64,000 nt of DNA from MR-S7 sp000400995 (GCF_045291395.1 NZ_CP152342.1:1984001-2048000), one strand, 5' to 3'; shown: positions 25,577-36,304, counted from the stretch's first letter. Program-made: numbers and translations. Notes: generated from the letters alone by a model not told the origin.

Positions 25577-26205
25577 CTAAACCCGCAGCGCGGCCGCCTC
25601 GCGCGCCAGTTGCGTGATGCGCGCCCAGTCGCCCTGCGCCAGCGCGTCGCCCGGCACCAGCCACGAGCCGCCCACGCAGGCCACGTTGGGCAGCGCGAGG
25701 AAGTCGGCCGCATTGCCCGGCGCGATGCCGCCCGTGGGGCAGAACACCACGTCGCCGAACGGGCCGTTCCATGCCTTGAGCATGGCCGCGCCGCCCGCCT
25801 GCAGCGCGGGGAAGAATTTGAGCGCGGCGTAGCCTTCCTCCTGCGCCGCCATGATCTCGCTGCCCGTGGCCACGCCCGGCAGCAGCGGCAGGCCCTGGTC
25901 GCGGCAGGCGCGGCCCACGGCGGACGTGAAGCCGGGGCTGACGGCGAAGCGCGCGCCCGCGCGGGCGGCGGCTTCGGCGTCGGCGGGGCTGCGCACGGTG
26001 CCTGCGCCGACCACGGCCTCGGGCACTTCCGATGCGATGGCGCGCATGCAGTCCAGCGCCTGCGGGGTGCGCAGCGTGACTTCCAGCATGCGGATGCCGC
26101 CCGCGACGAGCGCGCGGGCCATGGGCACGGCGTGGCGCACGTCGTGGAGGACGATGACCGGGATCACCGGCGCGTCGCGCATCACCTGGAGCGCGGTCAA
26201 TGCAG

Positions 26206-26215
<10 letters not shown>
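25577..26215 (-). CDS. eda: 2-Dehydro-3-deoxy-phosphogluconate aldolase
   Basis: Class I aldolase of 212 residues that splits KDPG to pyruvate and glyceraldehyde 3-phosphate, the last Entner-Doudoroff step. MLEVTLRT (catalytic Glu), VVGAGTV and the Schiff-base Lys in YAALKFFPA are in the expected order; PTGGIAPGNAADFL is the phosphate site. Its start overlaps the end of edd by 10 bases. Final gene of the gluconate cluster. Confidence 0.95.
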
Positions 26216-28023
<1,808 letters not shown>

Positions 28024-28050
28024 GCGTGGGGCGTTCCTTCCTGCTTTTTG

Positions 28051-28785
28051 TCAGAGAAACATGCGGTTCCAGGTGGGGCTGATCAGCACCTCGTTGACGC
28101 ACACGTGCGCCGGCATGCCGGCCACGAAGGCGATGGTACGCCCCAGATCCTCGGGCCGCAGCATGCGGGCCATGTCCTCGGGCGACGGCGGCACGGGCCG
28201 CTGCAGCAGGATGGGCGTGGCCACCTCGGCGGGCAGCAGGCAGCACGCGCGCAGGCCGTGGCGGAACTGCTCCACGTTGAATTCGTGCGTGAGCGCGGCC
28301 ACGGCCGTCTTGCTGGTGGTGTAGGCCGCGCCGGGCATGGCCGAGACGAAGCGCCCCGCCCAGGAGGCCACGTTGATCACCGTGCCCGCGCCCGCCGCGC
28401 GCATGGCGGGCAGCACGGCGCGCATGGTGTGCACGGTGCCCTTGAGGTTGATGTCCAGCACGCGGTCCCAGTCGGCGGCGCTGCAGTCGGCCCAGCTGCG
28501 GGCCTGCACGTTGATGCCGGCGGCGTTGACCAGCAGGTCGATGCGGCCGTGGCGCGCGAGGATGGCGCGCGCGCCCTCCTCGGCCGCCGTGCTGCTGGCC
28601 ACGTCGAGCGCCTGGGGCTCGGCCCGGCCACCGCGCGCGGTGATGGCGGCGCAGGCCTCTTGCAGCACGTCCTCGCGCCGGCCGGAGAGCACCACCGTCC
28701 AGCCGTCGGCAGCCAGCGCCTCGGCGCCGGCCAGGCCGATGCCGGTGCCCGCGCCGGTCACCCAGGCGATGCGGGCGGCGCTCAT
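28051..28785 (-). CDS. SDR family oxidoreductase in the gluconate cluster
   Basis: Short-chain dehydrogenase of 244 residues: TGAGTGIGLAG cofactor site, LLVNAAGIN, INVASWAG and YTTSKTA (Tyr and Lys). The C-terminal part (MPAHVCVNEVLISPTWNRMFL) resembles clade members that oxidise polyols or sugar acids. Its ATG overlaps the dctP stop, so it is made with the transporter. A gluconate or ketogluconate interconversion is plausible, but the sequence does not fix the substrate. Confidence 0.85.
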   Translation of the reverse strand: MSAARIAWVTGAGTGIGLAGAEALAADGWTVVLSGRREDVLQEACAAITARGGRAEPQALDVASSTAAEEGARAILARHGRIDLLVNAAGINVQARSWADCSAADWDRVLDINLKGTVHTMRAVLPAMRAAGAGTVINVASWAGRFVSAMPGAAYTTSKTAVAALTHEFNVEQFRHGLRACCLLPAEVATPILLQRPVPPSPEDMARMLRPEDLGRTIAFVAGMPAHVCVNEVLISPTWNRMFL

Positions 28786-29792
28786 TTGGCGGCGCGGATC
28801 TTGGCCAGCTCGTCCTGGGTCTGCTTCCACAGGTCCTGACCCACGGCGTTGGCCACGGAGGCGTGCACGCTGGTGAGCTTCTCGCGCATGCGGTTGGCCT
28901 CGGCGGGCGAGAGCTCGTTGACCTGCATGCCCTTCTGCTTGAGCTCTGCCAGCGCCTTGGCGGCCTCGTCGCGCGTGTCCTTGCGCTCGAAGTCGCGGCT
29001 CTTGATGGCGGCGTCCTGCAGCACCTTCTTCTCGGCGGGGGTGAGCGTGTCCCACCACTTCTTGCTGACCGAGACCATCCAGGGGCTGTAGACGTGGTTG
29101 GTCACCGTGAGGTACTTCTGCACCTCGTAGAACTTGCCGGAGAGCACCGTGTTGTACGGGTTCTCCTGCCCGTCCACGGCGCGGGTTTCCATGGCGGTGA
29201 ACAGTTCGGAATACGGCAGCGGCACGGCGTTGGCGCCCAAGGCCTTGAAGCTGTCGAGGAAGACGTTGTTCTGCATAACGCGCAGCTTGATGCCGTTCAT
29301 GTCTTCCAGCTTGGCGACCGGGTGCTTGTTGTTGGTGAGGTTGCGAAAGCCGTTCTCCCAATACACCAGGCCCACGATGCCCTTGGCGTCCAGCGTAGCC
29401 TTGACCTTCTCGCCCACGGGGCCGTCGAGCAGCGCGTCGGCCTCCTTGGTGTTGTTGATGAGGAAGGGCGTGTCCCACAGCGCCATCTGCGGCGCGATGC
29501 CGACCAGCGTGGCGGTGGAGCCGACCATCATCTCCTGCGCGCCGCCGATCAGCGCCTGCTGCATCTGCATGTCGGAGCCCAGCGAGGCGTTGCCGATGGC
29601 GCGCACCTTCATCTTGCCGCCCGTGGCCTTCTCGACCTCCTTGGCGAAGAAGCGCACGGCGCGGCCCTGGTTGGAGTCGTCGACCAGGCCGTGGCCGAAG
29701 CGCACGATGCGCGGCTTGAAGTCCTGGGCTTGCACGGCGCCTGCGGCCACCAGTGCGGCCAGCGCACCGGCCAGAACGAATTGGAATCGCAT
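28782..29792 (-). CDS. dctP: TRAP transporter solute-binding protein (DctP)
   Basis: Periplasmic binding protein of 336 residues with signal peptide MRFQFVLAGALAALVAAGAVQA. KIRAIGN-like GNASLGSDMQMQQALIGGAQEM, KLEDMNGIKLRV and the conserved NPYNTV segment are DctP features; in this family an Arg in the motif before MQN pairs with the substrate carboxylate. The context with gntK and edd/eda suggests gluconate or a related sugar acid as ligand. The order is unusual: the receptor gene follows dctM, separated by a hairpin repeat and its own short leader region. Confidence 0.92.
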   Translation of the reverse strand: MRFQFVLAGALAALVAAGAVQAQDFKPRIVRFGHGLVDDSNQGRAVRFFAKEVEKATGGKMKVRAIGNASLGSDMQMQQALIGGAQEMMVGSTATLVGIAPQMALWDTPFLINNTKEADALLDGPVGEKVKATLDAKGIVGLVYWENGFRNLTNNKHPVAKLEDMNGIKLRVMQNNVFLDSFKALGANAVPLPYSELFTAMETRAVDGQENPYNTVLSGKFYEVQKYLTVTNHVYSPWMVSVSKKWWDTLTPAEKKVLQDAAIKSRDFERKDTRDEAAKALAELKQKGMQVNELSPAEANRMREKLTSVHASVANAVGQDLWKQTQDELAKIRAAK

Positions 29793-29836
29793 GGGTATCT
29801 CCTTGGGTTGTGTGGTGAGGGGAAAGAAATAGAGAG

Positions 29837-29887
29837 TGTTTTTGGCCTCCAGAGCTTGACTGGCAAGCGCTGGAAGCTATCTTTTTG
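29837..29887. repeat. Intergenic hairpin repeat, copy 6
   Basis: Reads in the opposite orientation to most copies: on the minus strand AGATAGCTTCCAGCGCTTG-CCAGT-CAAGCTCTGGAGGCCAAAAA. It lies immediately after the dctM stop, between dctM and dctP of the same transporter, so it may reduce read-through and set the receptor:permease ratio. Confidence 0.75.
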
Positions 29888-31168
29888 CTAGTGCATCCAC
29901 TTCAGCGGCGCGGTCACGATCTGCGGGAAGATGACCAGCAGCACCGCGAGCAGCACGTAGGCGATGAGGAACGGCGTAGTGCCCTTGATGACGGTTTCCA
30001 TGCGCAGCCGGCCCACGCCGGCCACCACGTTCTGCACCGTGCCCACGGGCGGCGTGATGAGGCCGATGCAGCCCACGTAGATGAACATGAAGCCGAAGTA
30101 CACCGGATCGATCCCCGCCTTGACCGCCAGCGGCGCGCACACCGGGCCGAAGATCAGGATGGTGGGCGTCAGGTCCATGGCCGTGCCCACGACGAGCAGG
30201 AACAGCATCATCAGCGCCATGAACAGCATGGGGTTGCCGAGCACGCCGGCAAAGCTCTCGGCCAGCATGTTGGGCAGGTCGGCCAGCGTGATCATGTAGG
30301 CCGTCACCGTTGCGGCGCCGCAAAGGAACATGACCACCGCGGTGGTCTTGGCGGCGTTCAGGAACACCGCGTAGAGCCGGGCCCAGCTCATCTCGCGGTA
30401 CACCACCATCGAGACGAACAGCGCATAGACCGCCGCCACCACGGCCGCCTCGGTCGGCGTGAAGATGCCGCCCTTGAGGCCCCCCAGGATGATGACCGGC
30501 ATCATCATGGCCCAGAAGCTGTAGACCAGCGCCTTCATGCGCTCGCCCCAGCCCACGCGCTTGCCGCTGGCGAGCTGGTATTTGCGCGCGATCCACCACC
30601 ACGCGAAGATCAGGAACACGCCCATGATCAGCCCCGGCACCACGCCCGAGAGGAACAGCTTGCTGATCGAGGTGTTGGTCGTCACGCCGTAGATCACGAA
30701 CGGCATCGACGGCGGGATGATGGGCGCGATGATGCCGCCCGAGGCCAGCAGGCCCGCGCCGTAGCTGTCGGGGTACTTCTGGTCGCGCATCATCGGCAGC
30801 AGGATGGTGGCGAGCGCGGCGGTGTCGGCGATGGCCGAGCCGCTCATCGACGCCAGCAGCACGGCCGCGCCGATGGCCACGTAGCCCAGGCCGCCGCGGA
30901 TGTGGCCCACGAAGGCGCCCGCCAGGTCGATGATGCGGCGCGAGAGGCCGCCTGCGTTCATCAGCTCGCCGGCCAGGATGAAGAACGGCACGGCCAGCAG
31001 CGGGAAGTTGTCGAAGCCCGCCTGCAGGTTCTGCGCGAGCAGTTGCGCATCGAAGAAATCCAGGTGCCACATCAGCGCCACGCCGGTGAGCACCAGGGCG
31101 TGGGCGATCGGCATGCCGATCACCATGCCGCCGATCAGCACGAAGAGGAAGATGAAGGTCACGAGCAT
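29888..31168 (-). CDS. dctM: TRAP transporter large permease (DctM)
   Basis: Integral membrane subunit of 426 residues with about twelve hydrophobic segments, which forms the sodium-coupled transport path. FNPL-like FDNFPLLAVPFFILAGELMNAGG, GSAIADTAALATILLPMM and GLITPPVGTVQNVVAGVGRL are DctM signatures. It begins 12 bases after dctQ. Its last codons run directly into hairpin repeat copy 6. Confidence 0.95.
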   Translation of the reverse strand: MLVTFIFLFVLIGGMVIGMPIAHALVLTGVALMWHLDFFDAQLLAQNLQAGFDNFPLLAVPFFILAGELMNAGGLSRRIIDLAGAFVGHIRGGLGYVAIGAAVLLASMSGSAIADTAALATILLPMMRDQKYPDSYGAGLLASGGIIAPIIPPSMPFVIYGVTTNTSISKLFLSGVVPGLIMGVFLIFAWWWIARKYQLASGKRVGWGERMKALVYSFWAMMMPVIILGGLKGGIFTPTEAAVVAAVYALFVSMVVYREMSWARLYAVFLNAAKTTAVVMFLCGAATVTAYMITLADLPNMLAESFAGVLGNPMLFMALMMLFLLVVGTAMDLTPTILIFGPVCAPLAVKAGIDPVYFGFMFIYVGCIGLITPPVGTVQNVVAGVGRLRMETVIKGTTPFLIAYVLLAVLLVIFPQIVTAPLKWMH

Positions 31169-31180
31169 GGGATGCGCTCC

Positions 31181-31699
31181 TTATTCGATGTCGAGCGCAT
31201 CGCCATGCACCGGTGCCTGCGGGCCGCGCCGCGCGTCGCGCACCAGCACCGCCAGCAGCCCCACGGCCAGCACCAGCGTCGCGGCCGCGCCCAGGGCCAG
31301 CGGGTAGCCCAGCACCGTGCTGCGGCTGTCCAGCCCGGCGACCACCTGGTCCCACGAGCCCCAGAGCAGCAGGCCCATGCATAGCAGCACCAGCGCCTGC
31401 GTGGCCCAGAACAGCACCGCGCGCGCCTTGGAGCCGACGCGCGAGGTCAGCATGTCGAAGCCCAGGTGGCTGCCCTCCCAGGCCGCGACGATGGAGCCTA
31501 CGGCCACCAGCCACACGAAGAGCAGGCGCGAGATTTCCTCGTAGGAAACGATGCTGGTGTTGAACACGTAGCGCAGCACCACGTTGACGAACACCGCCGC
31601 CACCATGCCGGTGAGCGCCAGCACCATGAAATGCTCGGCCAGCCGCTGCACGAGCGGCTTGCGCCGCGTGCCGGCCGGTGCGTGGGAAGGATCGCTCAT
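31181..31699 (-). CDS. dctQ: TRAP transporter small permease (DctQ)
   Basis: Small membrane subunit of 172 residues with four hydrophobic segments (FMVLALTGMVAAVFVNVVLRY, LFVWLVAVGSIVA, an ALVLLCMGLLLW helix and a C-terminal helix). YVFNTSIVSYEEISRLLFVWLV is the DctQ hallmark. The ATG overlaps the gntK stop (ATGA), and dctM follows after 12 bases. Confidence 0.93.
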   Translation of the reverse strand: MSDPSHAPAGTRRKPLVQRLAEHFMVLALTGMVAAVFVNVVLRYVFNTSIVSYEEISRLLFVWLVAVGSIVAAWEGSHLGFDMLTSRVGSKARAVLFWATQALVLLCMGLLLWGSWDQVVAGLDSRSTVLGYPLALGAAATLVLAVGLLAVLVRDARRGPQAPVHGDALDIE

Positions 31700-32253
31700 G
31701 CGCTGGCTCCTGTCGGGGAAAGGGTGTCGTGCGGGGCCCGCAGCCAGCGGACCGTCTCCTGCACCAGTTGCTGCACGGGGCGCGTGGCGTCCAGCGCCAG
31801 CACCTGGGGCTCGCCCGCCGGGGATTCCAGCGTGGCGAACTGGTCGGCCACCAGGGCCGGGGAAAAGAAATGCCCGGCGCGGGCCTGCACGCGCGCCAGC
31901 GCCTGTGCGTAGTCCAGCTCCAGGAAGACAAAGCCCAGGCCCGGCTGGGCCGCGCGCAGGCGGTCGCGGTAGCTGCGGCGCAGGGCCGAGCAGGTCAGCA
32001 CCACGCCCTGCCCCGCATGCGCGGGCGCCAGCAGCGCGGCCAGGCGGTCCAGCCAGCCGGCGCGGTCGGCGTCGGTGAGCGGCGTGCCGGCGCGCATCTT
32101 GCCGATGCTCTCGGGCGCGTGGTAGGCATCGCCCTCGTGCAGCGTCCAGCCCAGGGCGTCGGCGCACGCTGCACCGACGCTGGATTTACCGCAGCCGGAG
32201 ACGCCCATGACCACGATGGCGGAAAGCGGTGTTTTCAAGATAGCGCTATCCAT
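31696..32253 (-). CDS. gntK: Gluconokinase
   Basis: Phosphorylates gluconate to 6-phosphogluconate, feeding edd/eda. It has 185 residues with the P-loop GVSGCGKSS at 17-25, and EGDAYHAP, KMRAGTPLTDADRAGWLD and CSALRRSYRDRLR motifs of GntK. First gene of the minus-strand gluconate operon. Codons 2-5 (GAT AGC GCT ATC) are themselves a 12-base palindrome that matches a second site before the divergent regulator, so repressor binding would cover the start codon. Confidence 0.95.
   Translation of the reverse strand: MDSAILKTPLSAIVVMGVSGCGKSSVGAACADALGWTLHEGDAYHAPESIGKMRAGTPLTDADRAGWLDRLAALLAPAHAGQGVVLTCSALRRSYRDRLRAAQPGLGFVFLELDYAQALARVQARAGHFFSPALVADQFATLESPAGEPQVLALDATRPVQQLVQETVRWLRAPHDTLSPTGASA
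32239..32250. promoter_or_regulatory. Gluconate repressor operator O1, overlapping gntK codons 2-5
   Basis: GATAGCGCTATC, a perfect 12-base palindrome. The surrounding AAGATAGCGCT fits the AAG-N-TAGCGCT core that I recall for Pseudomonas aeruginosa GntR. The same word recurs at 32392-32403. Confidence 0.6.
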
Positions 32254-32391
32254 AAAGGTTCAAAAAAGCGGCGTCTCCCCAGGGGGCAACGCCGCAGCCA
32301 TGTACTTGCACCCCTCGAAAGGCCTCGCAGAGCAGTGTTCTGAAGGTCCACAGCTGATGAAAAGACTGTGATCCGCAAAAACCCGGTGAAA

Positions 32392-32403
32392 GGTAGCGCT
32401 ATC
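32392..32403. promoter_or_regulatory. Gluconate repressor operator O2, upstream of the LacI-type regulator
   Basis: GGTAGCGCTATC, preceded by AA and followed by TTAA; 11 of 12 bases equal O1. It is 40 bases before the GTG start of the divergent regulator gene, suited to autoregulation. The two sites are 153 bases apart centre to centre, about 14.6 helical turns, so looping is possible but not required. Confidence 0.6.
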
Positions 32404-32442
32404 TTAAGTGACAATCACAGGCATACACTCCGGATTTACCCT

Positions 32443-33468
32443 GTGACCGTGACCCGCCGCTCCCGCCGCTCCAGCGGCCGCACCACCCTGAACGACGTGG
32501 CCGGCGCCGCGGGCGTCAGCCCCATCACCGCCTCGCGCGCGCTGCGCGGCGAGCGCAGCGTCGATCCCGAGCTGGCCCGGCGCGTGCACGAAGCCGCCGA
32601 GCGCCTGGGCTACGTGCCCGATCCGGCCGCCCGGGCGCTGGCCTCGCAGCGCAGCACCCAGGTGCTGGTGCTGGTGCCGCTGCTGTCCAATGCGCTGTTC
32701 GTGGACCTGCTGGAGGCCGTGCACCGCACGCTGTTCCCCGAGGGTTACCAGCCGCTGATCGGCGTGACGCACTACGACGGCGCGGAGGAAGAACTGCTGC
32801 TGCGCACCTACCTGCCCCACCGCCCTGCTGGCCTGCTGGTGACGGGTTTCGACCGCAGCGAGGCCGCGCGCCAGCTCATCGTGCGCAGCGGCGTGCCTTG
32901 CGTGCACCTGATGGAAACCAGCCACGCGCCCGGCGTGGCCTGCGTGGGCTTTTCGCAGGTGGAGGCAGGTGCCACCATCACGCGCCATCTGCTGGAGCGC
33001 GGCCGCCGGCGCGTCGCCTTCTGCGCCGCGCAGCTCGACCCGCGCGTGATGCAACGCGCCGAGGGCTACCGCCAGGCGCTGCGCGCGGCGGGCCTGTACG
33101 ACCCGCGCCTGGAAATGCTGAGCCCCGAGCGTTCGTCCATCGCGCTGGGCGCGCGCCTGTTCGAGGAGATGCTGCAGCGCATGCCGGACATGGATGCCGT
33201 CTTCTTCTGCAACGACGACATTGCCCAGGGCGGCCTGCTAGCGGCCAACCGCCTGGGCCTGGCGGTGCCGGGGCGCATCGCCATCGCCGGATTCAACGAC
33301 CTGGCCGGCAGCGACCAGATGGTGCCGCCGCTGACCACCATCCGCACCCCGCGCAGCGAGGTCGGCCGCGCCGGCGCCGACATGCTCCTGGGCCTGATGC
33401 GCGGCACCCTGCCCGGCCCGGCGTGCGTGGAGCTGGACTACGAGCTGATCGTGCGCCAAAGCACCTGA
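32443..33468 (+). CDS. gntR: LacI family transcriptional regulator, probable gluconate repressor (GntR)
   Basis: Repressor of 341 residues from the GTG at 32443. Helix-turn-helix TTLNDVAGAAGVSPITASRALRG with the hinge helix PDPAARALASQRS, then a periplasmic-binding-like effector domain (VGFSQVEAGA, FFCNDDIAQGGLLAANRLGLAVPG, IAGFNDLAGSDQMVPPLTTI). It is divergent from gntK, and both genes carry a TAGCGCTA-type operator. An upstream ATG at 32368 would place operator O2 inside the gene, so the later GTG is preferred; a second GTG at 32449 is also possible. Confidence 0.88.
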   Translation: MTVTRRSRRSSGRTTLNDVAGAAGVSPITASRALRGERSVDPELARRVHEAAERLGYVPDPAARALASQRSTQVLVLVPLLSNALFVDLLEAVHRTLFPEGYQPLIGVTHYDGAEEELLLRTYLPHRPAGLLVTGFDRSEAARQLIVRSGVPCVHLMETSHAPGVACVGFSQVEAGATITRHLLERGRRRVAFCAAQLDPRVMQRAEGYRQALRAAGLYDPRLEMLSPERSSIALGARLFEEMLQRMPDMDAVFFCNDDIAQGGLLAANRLGLAVPGRIAIAGFNDLAGSDQMVPPLTTIRTPRSEVGRAGADMLLGLMRGTLPGPACVELDYELIVRQST

Positions 33469-33473
33469 AAGCA

Positions 33474-33503
33474 AAAAACCCGCAGCGCCTGCTGCGGGTT
33501 TTC
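33474..33503. terminator. Bidirectional rho-independent terminator
   Basis: ACCCGCAGC (33478-33486), loop GCCT, GCTGCGGGT (33491-33499), flanked by A6 on the left and TTTT on the right. The strong GC stem with symmetrical A/T tracts would stop transcripts of both the convergent LacI regulator and clpA genes. Confidence 0.92.
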
Positions 33504-33525
33504 TGGTAGGGAAGGCCGCCGTGCG

Positions 33526-35874
33526 TCAGTCCGCCGTGGCTTCCTCGGGCTCGGCCGGCTCCGACTTGGCGCCGCGCTCCTTCTTGGGCAGCGGCTGGAT
33601 GTCCAGCAGCACCTCGGAAGTCTCGGCGCCCTTGTCGTCCGCCTTGTGCTCGATGTCCACCGACAGGCGCCCGCCTTCGGTCAGGCGGCCGAACAGCAGC
33701 TCGTCGGCCAGCGCCTTGCGGATCATGTCCTGGATCAGGCGCTGCATCGGGCGTGCGCCCATGAGCGGATCGAAGCCCTTCTTGGCCAGGTGCTTGCGCA
33801 GCTGGTCGGTGAACGTGACCTCGACCTTCTTCTCGGCGAGCTGGGTCTCCAGCTGCAGCAGGAACTTGTCCACCACGCGCAGGATGATCTGCTCGTCCAG
33901 CGGCTTGAAGCTCACGATGGCGTCCAGGCGGTTGCGGAACTCCGGCGTGAACAGGCGCTTGATGTCGCCCATCTCGTCGCCCGCCTGCCGCGGGTTCGTG
34001 AACCCGATGGCCGCCTTGTTCATGGTCTCGGCGCCCGCGTTCGTCGTCATGATGAGGATGACGTTGCGGAAGTCGGCCTTGCGCCCGTTATTGTCCGTCA
34101 GCGTGCCGTGGTCCATGACTTGCAGCAGCACGTTGAAGATATCCGGGTGCGCCTTCTCGATCTCGTCGAGCAGCAGCACGGCGTGCGGCTTCTTCGTGAT
34201 GGCCTCGGTCAGGAGGCCGCCTTGGTCGAAGCCCACGTAGCCCGGGGGCGCGCCGATCAGGCGGCTCACGGCATGGCGCTCCATGTACTCCGACATGTCG
34301 AAGCGGATCAGGTCCACGCCCATGATGTAGGCGAGCTGCTTGGCGGCCTCGGTCTTGCCGACGCCGGTGGGGCCGGAGAAGAGGAACGAGCCGATCGGCT
34401 TGTCCGCCTTGCCCAGGCCCGAGCGAGCCATCTTCACGGCGGAGGCGAGCACCTCCAGCGCCTTGTCCTGGCCGAACACCACGCTCTTGAGGTCGCGCTC
34501 CAGCGTCTGCAGCTTGCCGCGGTCGTCGTTGCTCACGTTCGCCGGCGGGATGCGCGCGATCTTGGCCACGATTTCCTCGATCTCGGTCTTGCCGATGGTC
34601 TTCTTGCGCTTGCTGGGCGTGAGGATGCGCTGCGCCGCGCCGGCCTCGTCGATCACGTCGATGGCCTTGTCGGGCAGGTGGCGGTCGTTGATGTACTTGG
34701 CCGACAGCTCGGCGGCGGCCTGCAGCGCGGCAGCCGCGTACTTGACGCTGTGGTGCTCCTCGAAGCGGCTCTTGAGGCCCTTGAGGATGTCCACGGTCTC
34801 CTGCACCGTGGGCTCGACCACATCCACCTTCTGGAAGCGCCGCGACAGCGCCGCGTCCTTCTCGAAGATGCCGCGGTACTCGGTGAACGTGGTCGCGCCG
34901 ATGCACTTGAGCTGGCCGCTGGAGAGCGCCGGCTTGAGCAGGTTGGATGCGTCCAGCGTGCCGCCCGAAGCAGCGCCCGCTCCGATCAGCGTGTGGATCT
35001 CGTCGATGAACAGGATGGCGTTGGGCTTGTCCTTGAGGTTCTTGAGCACGCCCTTGAGGCGCTGCTCGAAGTCGCCCCGGTACTTGGTGCCCGCGAGCAG
35101 CGCGCCCATGTCCAGCGAGTACACGGTGGCCTCGGAAAGGATCTCGGGCACGTCGCCCTGCGTGATGCGCCAGGCCAGGCCCTCGGCGATGGCGGTCTTG
35201 CCCACGCCGGCCTCGCCCACGAGCAGCGGATTGTTCTTGCGGCGGCGGCACAGGATCTGGATGGTGCGCTCGACCTCGTAGTTGCGGCCGATCAGCGGGT
35301 CGATCTTGCCGTCCTTGGCTGCCTGGTTGAGGTTCAGCGTGTACTGCTCCAGCGGCGAAGCCTTCTCGCTGCGCTCGCCCTGCGCGCCTTCCTCAGTCTC
35401 TGCCTGGCCCTCGGCCTTGGCGGGCTCGGGCGGCTCGCCCTTCTTGATGCCGTGGGCGATGTAGTTCACCACGTCCAGGCGCGTCACGCCCTGCTGGTGC
35501 AGGTAGTAGACGGCGTGCGAATCCTTCTCGCCGAAGATGGCCACGAGCACGTTGGCGCCCGTGACTTCCTTCTTGCCGTTGCCGGTGGACTGCACGTGCA
35601 TGATGGCGCGCTGGATCACGCGCTGGAAACCCAGCGTGGGCTGGGTGTCCACTTCGTCCGAACCCGCAACCTGCGGCGTGTTGTCCTTGATGAAATTGGT
35701 CAGCGATGCGCGCAGATCATCGATGTTGGCCGCGCATGCGCGCAGCACCTCGGCTGCGCTGGGGTTATCGAGCAATGCAAGCAGCAGGTGTTCCACGGTG
35801 ATGAATTCGTGGCGCTGCTGACGGGCCTCGACGAAGGCCATGTGCAAGCTGACTTCCAGTTCCTGGGCAATCAT
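33526..35874 (-). CDS. clpA: ATP-dependent Clp protease ATP-binding subunit ClpA
   Basis: Hexameric unfoldase that feeds substrates to ClpP. It has 782 residues: N domain (MIAQELEVSLHMAFVEARQQRHEFITVEHLLLALLDN), first AAA+ module with GEAGVGKTAIAEG near 217, second with GPTGVGKTEAAKQ near 500, and GAPPGYVGFDQGGLLTEA. The acidic linker near residue 160 (EGQAETEEGAQG) is longer than in E. coli. Downstream partner of clpS, 60 bases away, as in most proteobacteria. Confidence 0.97.
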   Translation of the reverse strand: MIAQELEVSLHMAFVEARQQRHEFITVEHLLLALLDNPSAAEVLRACAANIDDLRASLTNFIKDNTPQVAGSDEVDTQPTLGFQRVIQRAIMHVQSTGNGKKEVTGANVLVAIFGEKDSHAVYYLHQQGVTRLDVVNYIAHGIKKGEPPEPAKAEGQAETEEGAQGERSEKASPLEQYTLNLNQAAKDGKIDPLIGRNYEVERTIQILCRRRKNNPLLVGEAGVGKTAIAEGLAWRITQGDVPEILSEATVYSLDMGALLAGTKYRGDFEQRLKGVLKNLKDKPNAILFIDEIHTLIGAGAASGGTLDASNLLKPALSSGQLKCIGATTFTEYRGIFEKDAALSRRFQKVDVVEPTVQETVDILKGLKSRFEEHHSVKYAAAALQAAAELSAKYINDRHLPDKAIDVIDEAGAAQRILTPSKRKKTIGKTEIEEIVAKIARIPPANVSNDDRGKLQTLERDLKSVVFGQDKALEVLASAVKMARSGLGKADKPIGSFLFSGPTGVGKTEAAKQLAYIMGVDLIRFDMSEYMERHAVSRLIGAPPGYVGFDQGGLLTEAITKKPHAVLLLDEIEKAHPDIFNVLLQVMDHGTLTDNNGRKADFRNVILIMTTNAGAETMNKAAIGFTNPRQAGDEMGDIKRLFTPEFRNRLDAIVSFKPLDEQIILRVVDKFLLQLETQLAEKKVEVTFTDQLRKHLAKKGFDPLMGARPMQRLIQDMIRKALADELLFGRLTEGGRLSVDIEHKADDKGAETSEVLLDIQPLPKKERGAKSEPAEPEEATAD

Positions 35875-35934
35875 GTGAGAACTCCTTTGTTGCTTGCGTA
35901 TAAGGGATGACTGTAGATCGGGTGCAAAAGCCTT

Positions 35935-36297
35935 TTATTCAACAGGCTCACTGATGCATTGCAGCGGGTGGCCCGCCTTGTGCGCAGCGTCCAGCACCTG
36001 TTCCACCTTGGTGGCCGCCACGTCGCGCGTATAGACGCCGCAGACGCCTTTGCCGTCCAGGTGGATCCTCAGCATGATCTGCGTGGCGGCCTCGCGGTCC
36101 TTGTTGAAGAACTCCTGCAGCACGACGACCACGAACTCCATGGGCGTGTAGTCGTCGTTGAGCATGACCACCTGGTACATCTGAGGCGGCTGCGTCTTCT
36201 GCGTACGCCGCTCGAGTACGACCGAGCCGCCCTCGTCCCTGGAGGGAGTGCGGGGCGCGGGCGGGAGCGAAGGGGGTTTGGTTGCCATGAATTTCAT
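35935..36297 (-). CDS. clpS: ClpA adaptor protein ClpS
   Basis: N-end-rule adaptor that delivers substrates to ClpAP. It has 120 residues: a disordered Pro/Ser-rich N-terminus, then PPQMYQVVMLNDDYTPMEFVVVVLQEFF (substrate pocket with the conserved Asn-Asp-Asp) and GVCGVYTRDVAATKVEQV. ATGs at 36297 and 36288 (MATKPPSL) are both possible; the second is the commoner start in homologues. Confidence 0.96.
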   Translation of the reverse strand: MKFMATKPPSLPPAPRTPSRDEGGSVVLERRTQKTQPPQMYQVVMLNDDYTPMEFVVVVLQEFFNKDREAATQIMLRIHLDGKGVCGVYTRDVAATKVEQVLDAAHKAGHPLQCISEPVE

Positions 36298-36304
36298 TCT
36301 AGCG

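Noticed and set aside
32239..32403. TAGCGCTA palindromes as members of the dispersed hairpin repeat
   Set aside because: They lack the loop, the AGCGCTTG arms and the T tract, and are placed at a divergent promoter, so they are better read as operators.
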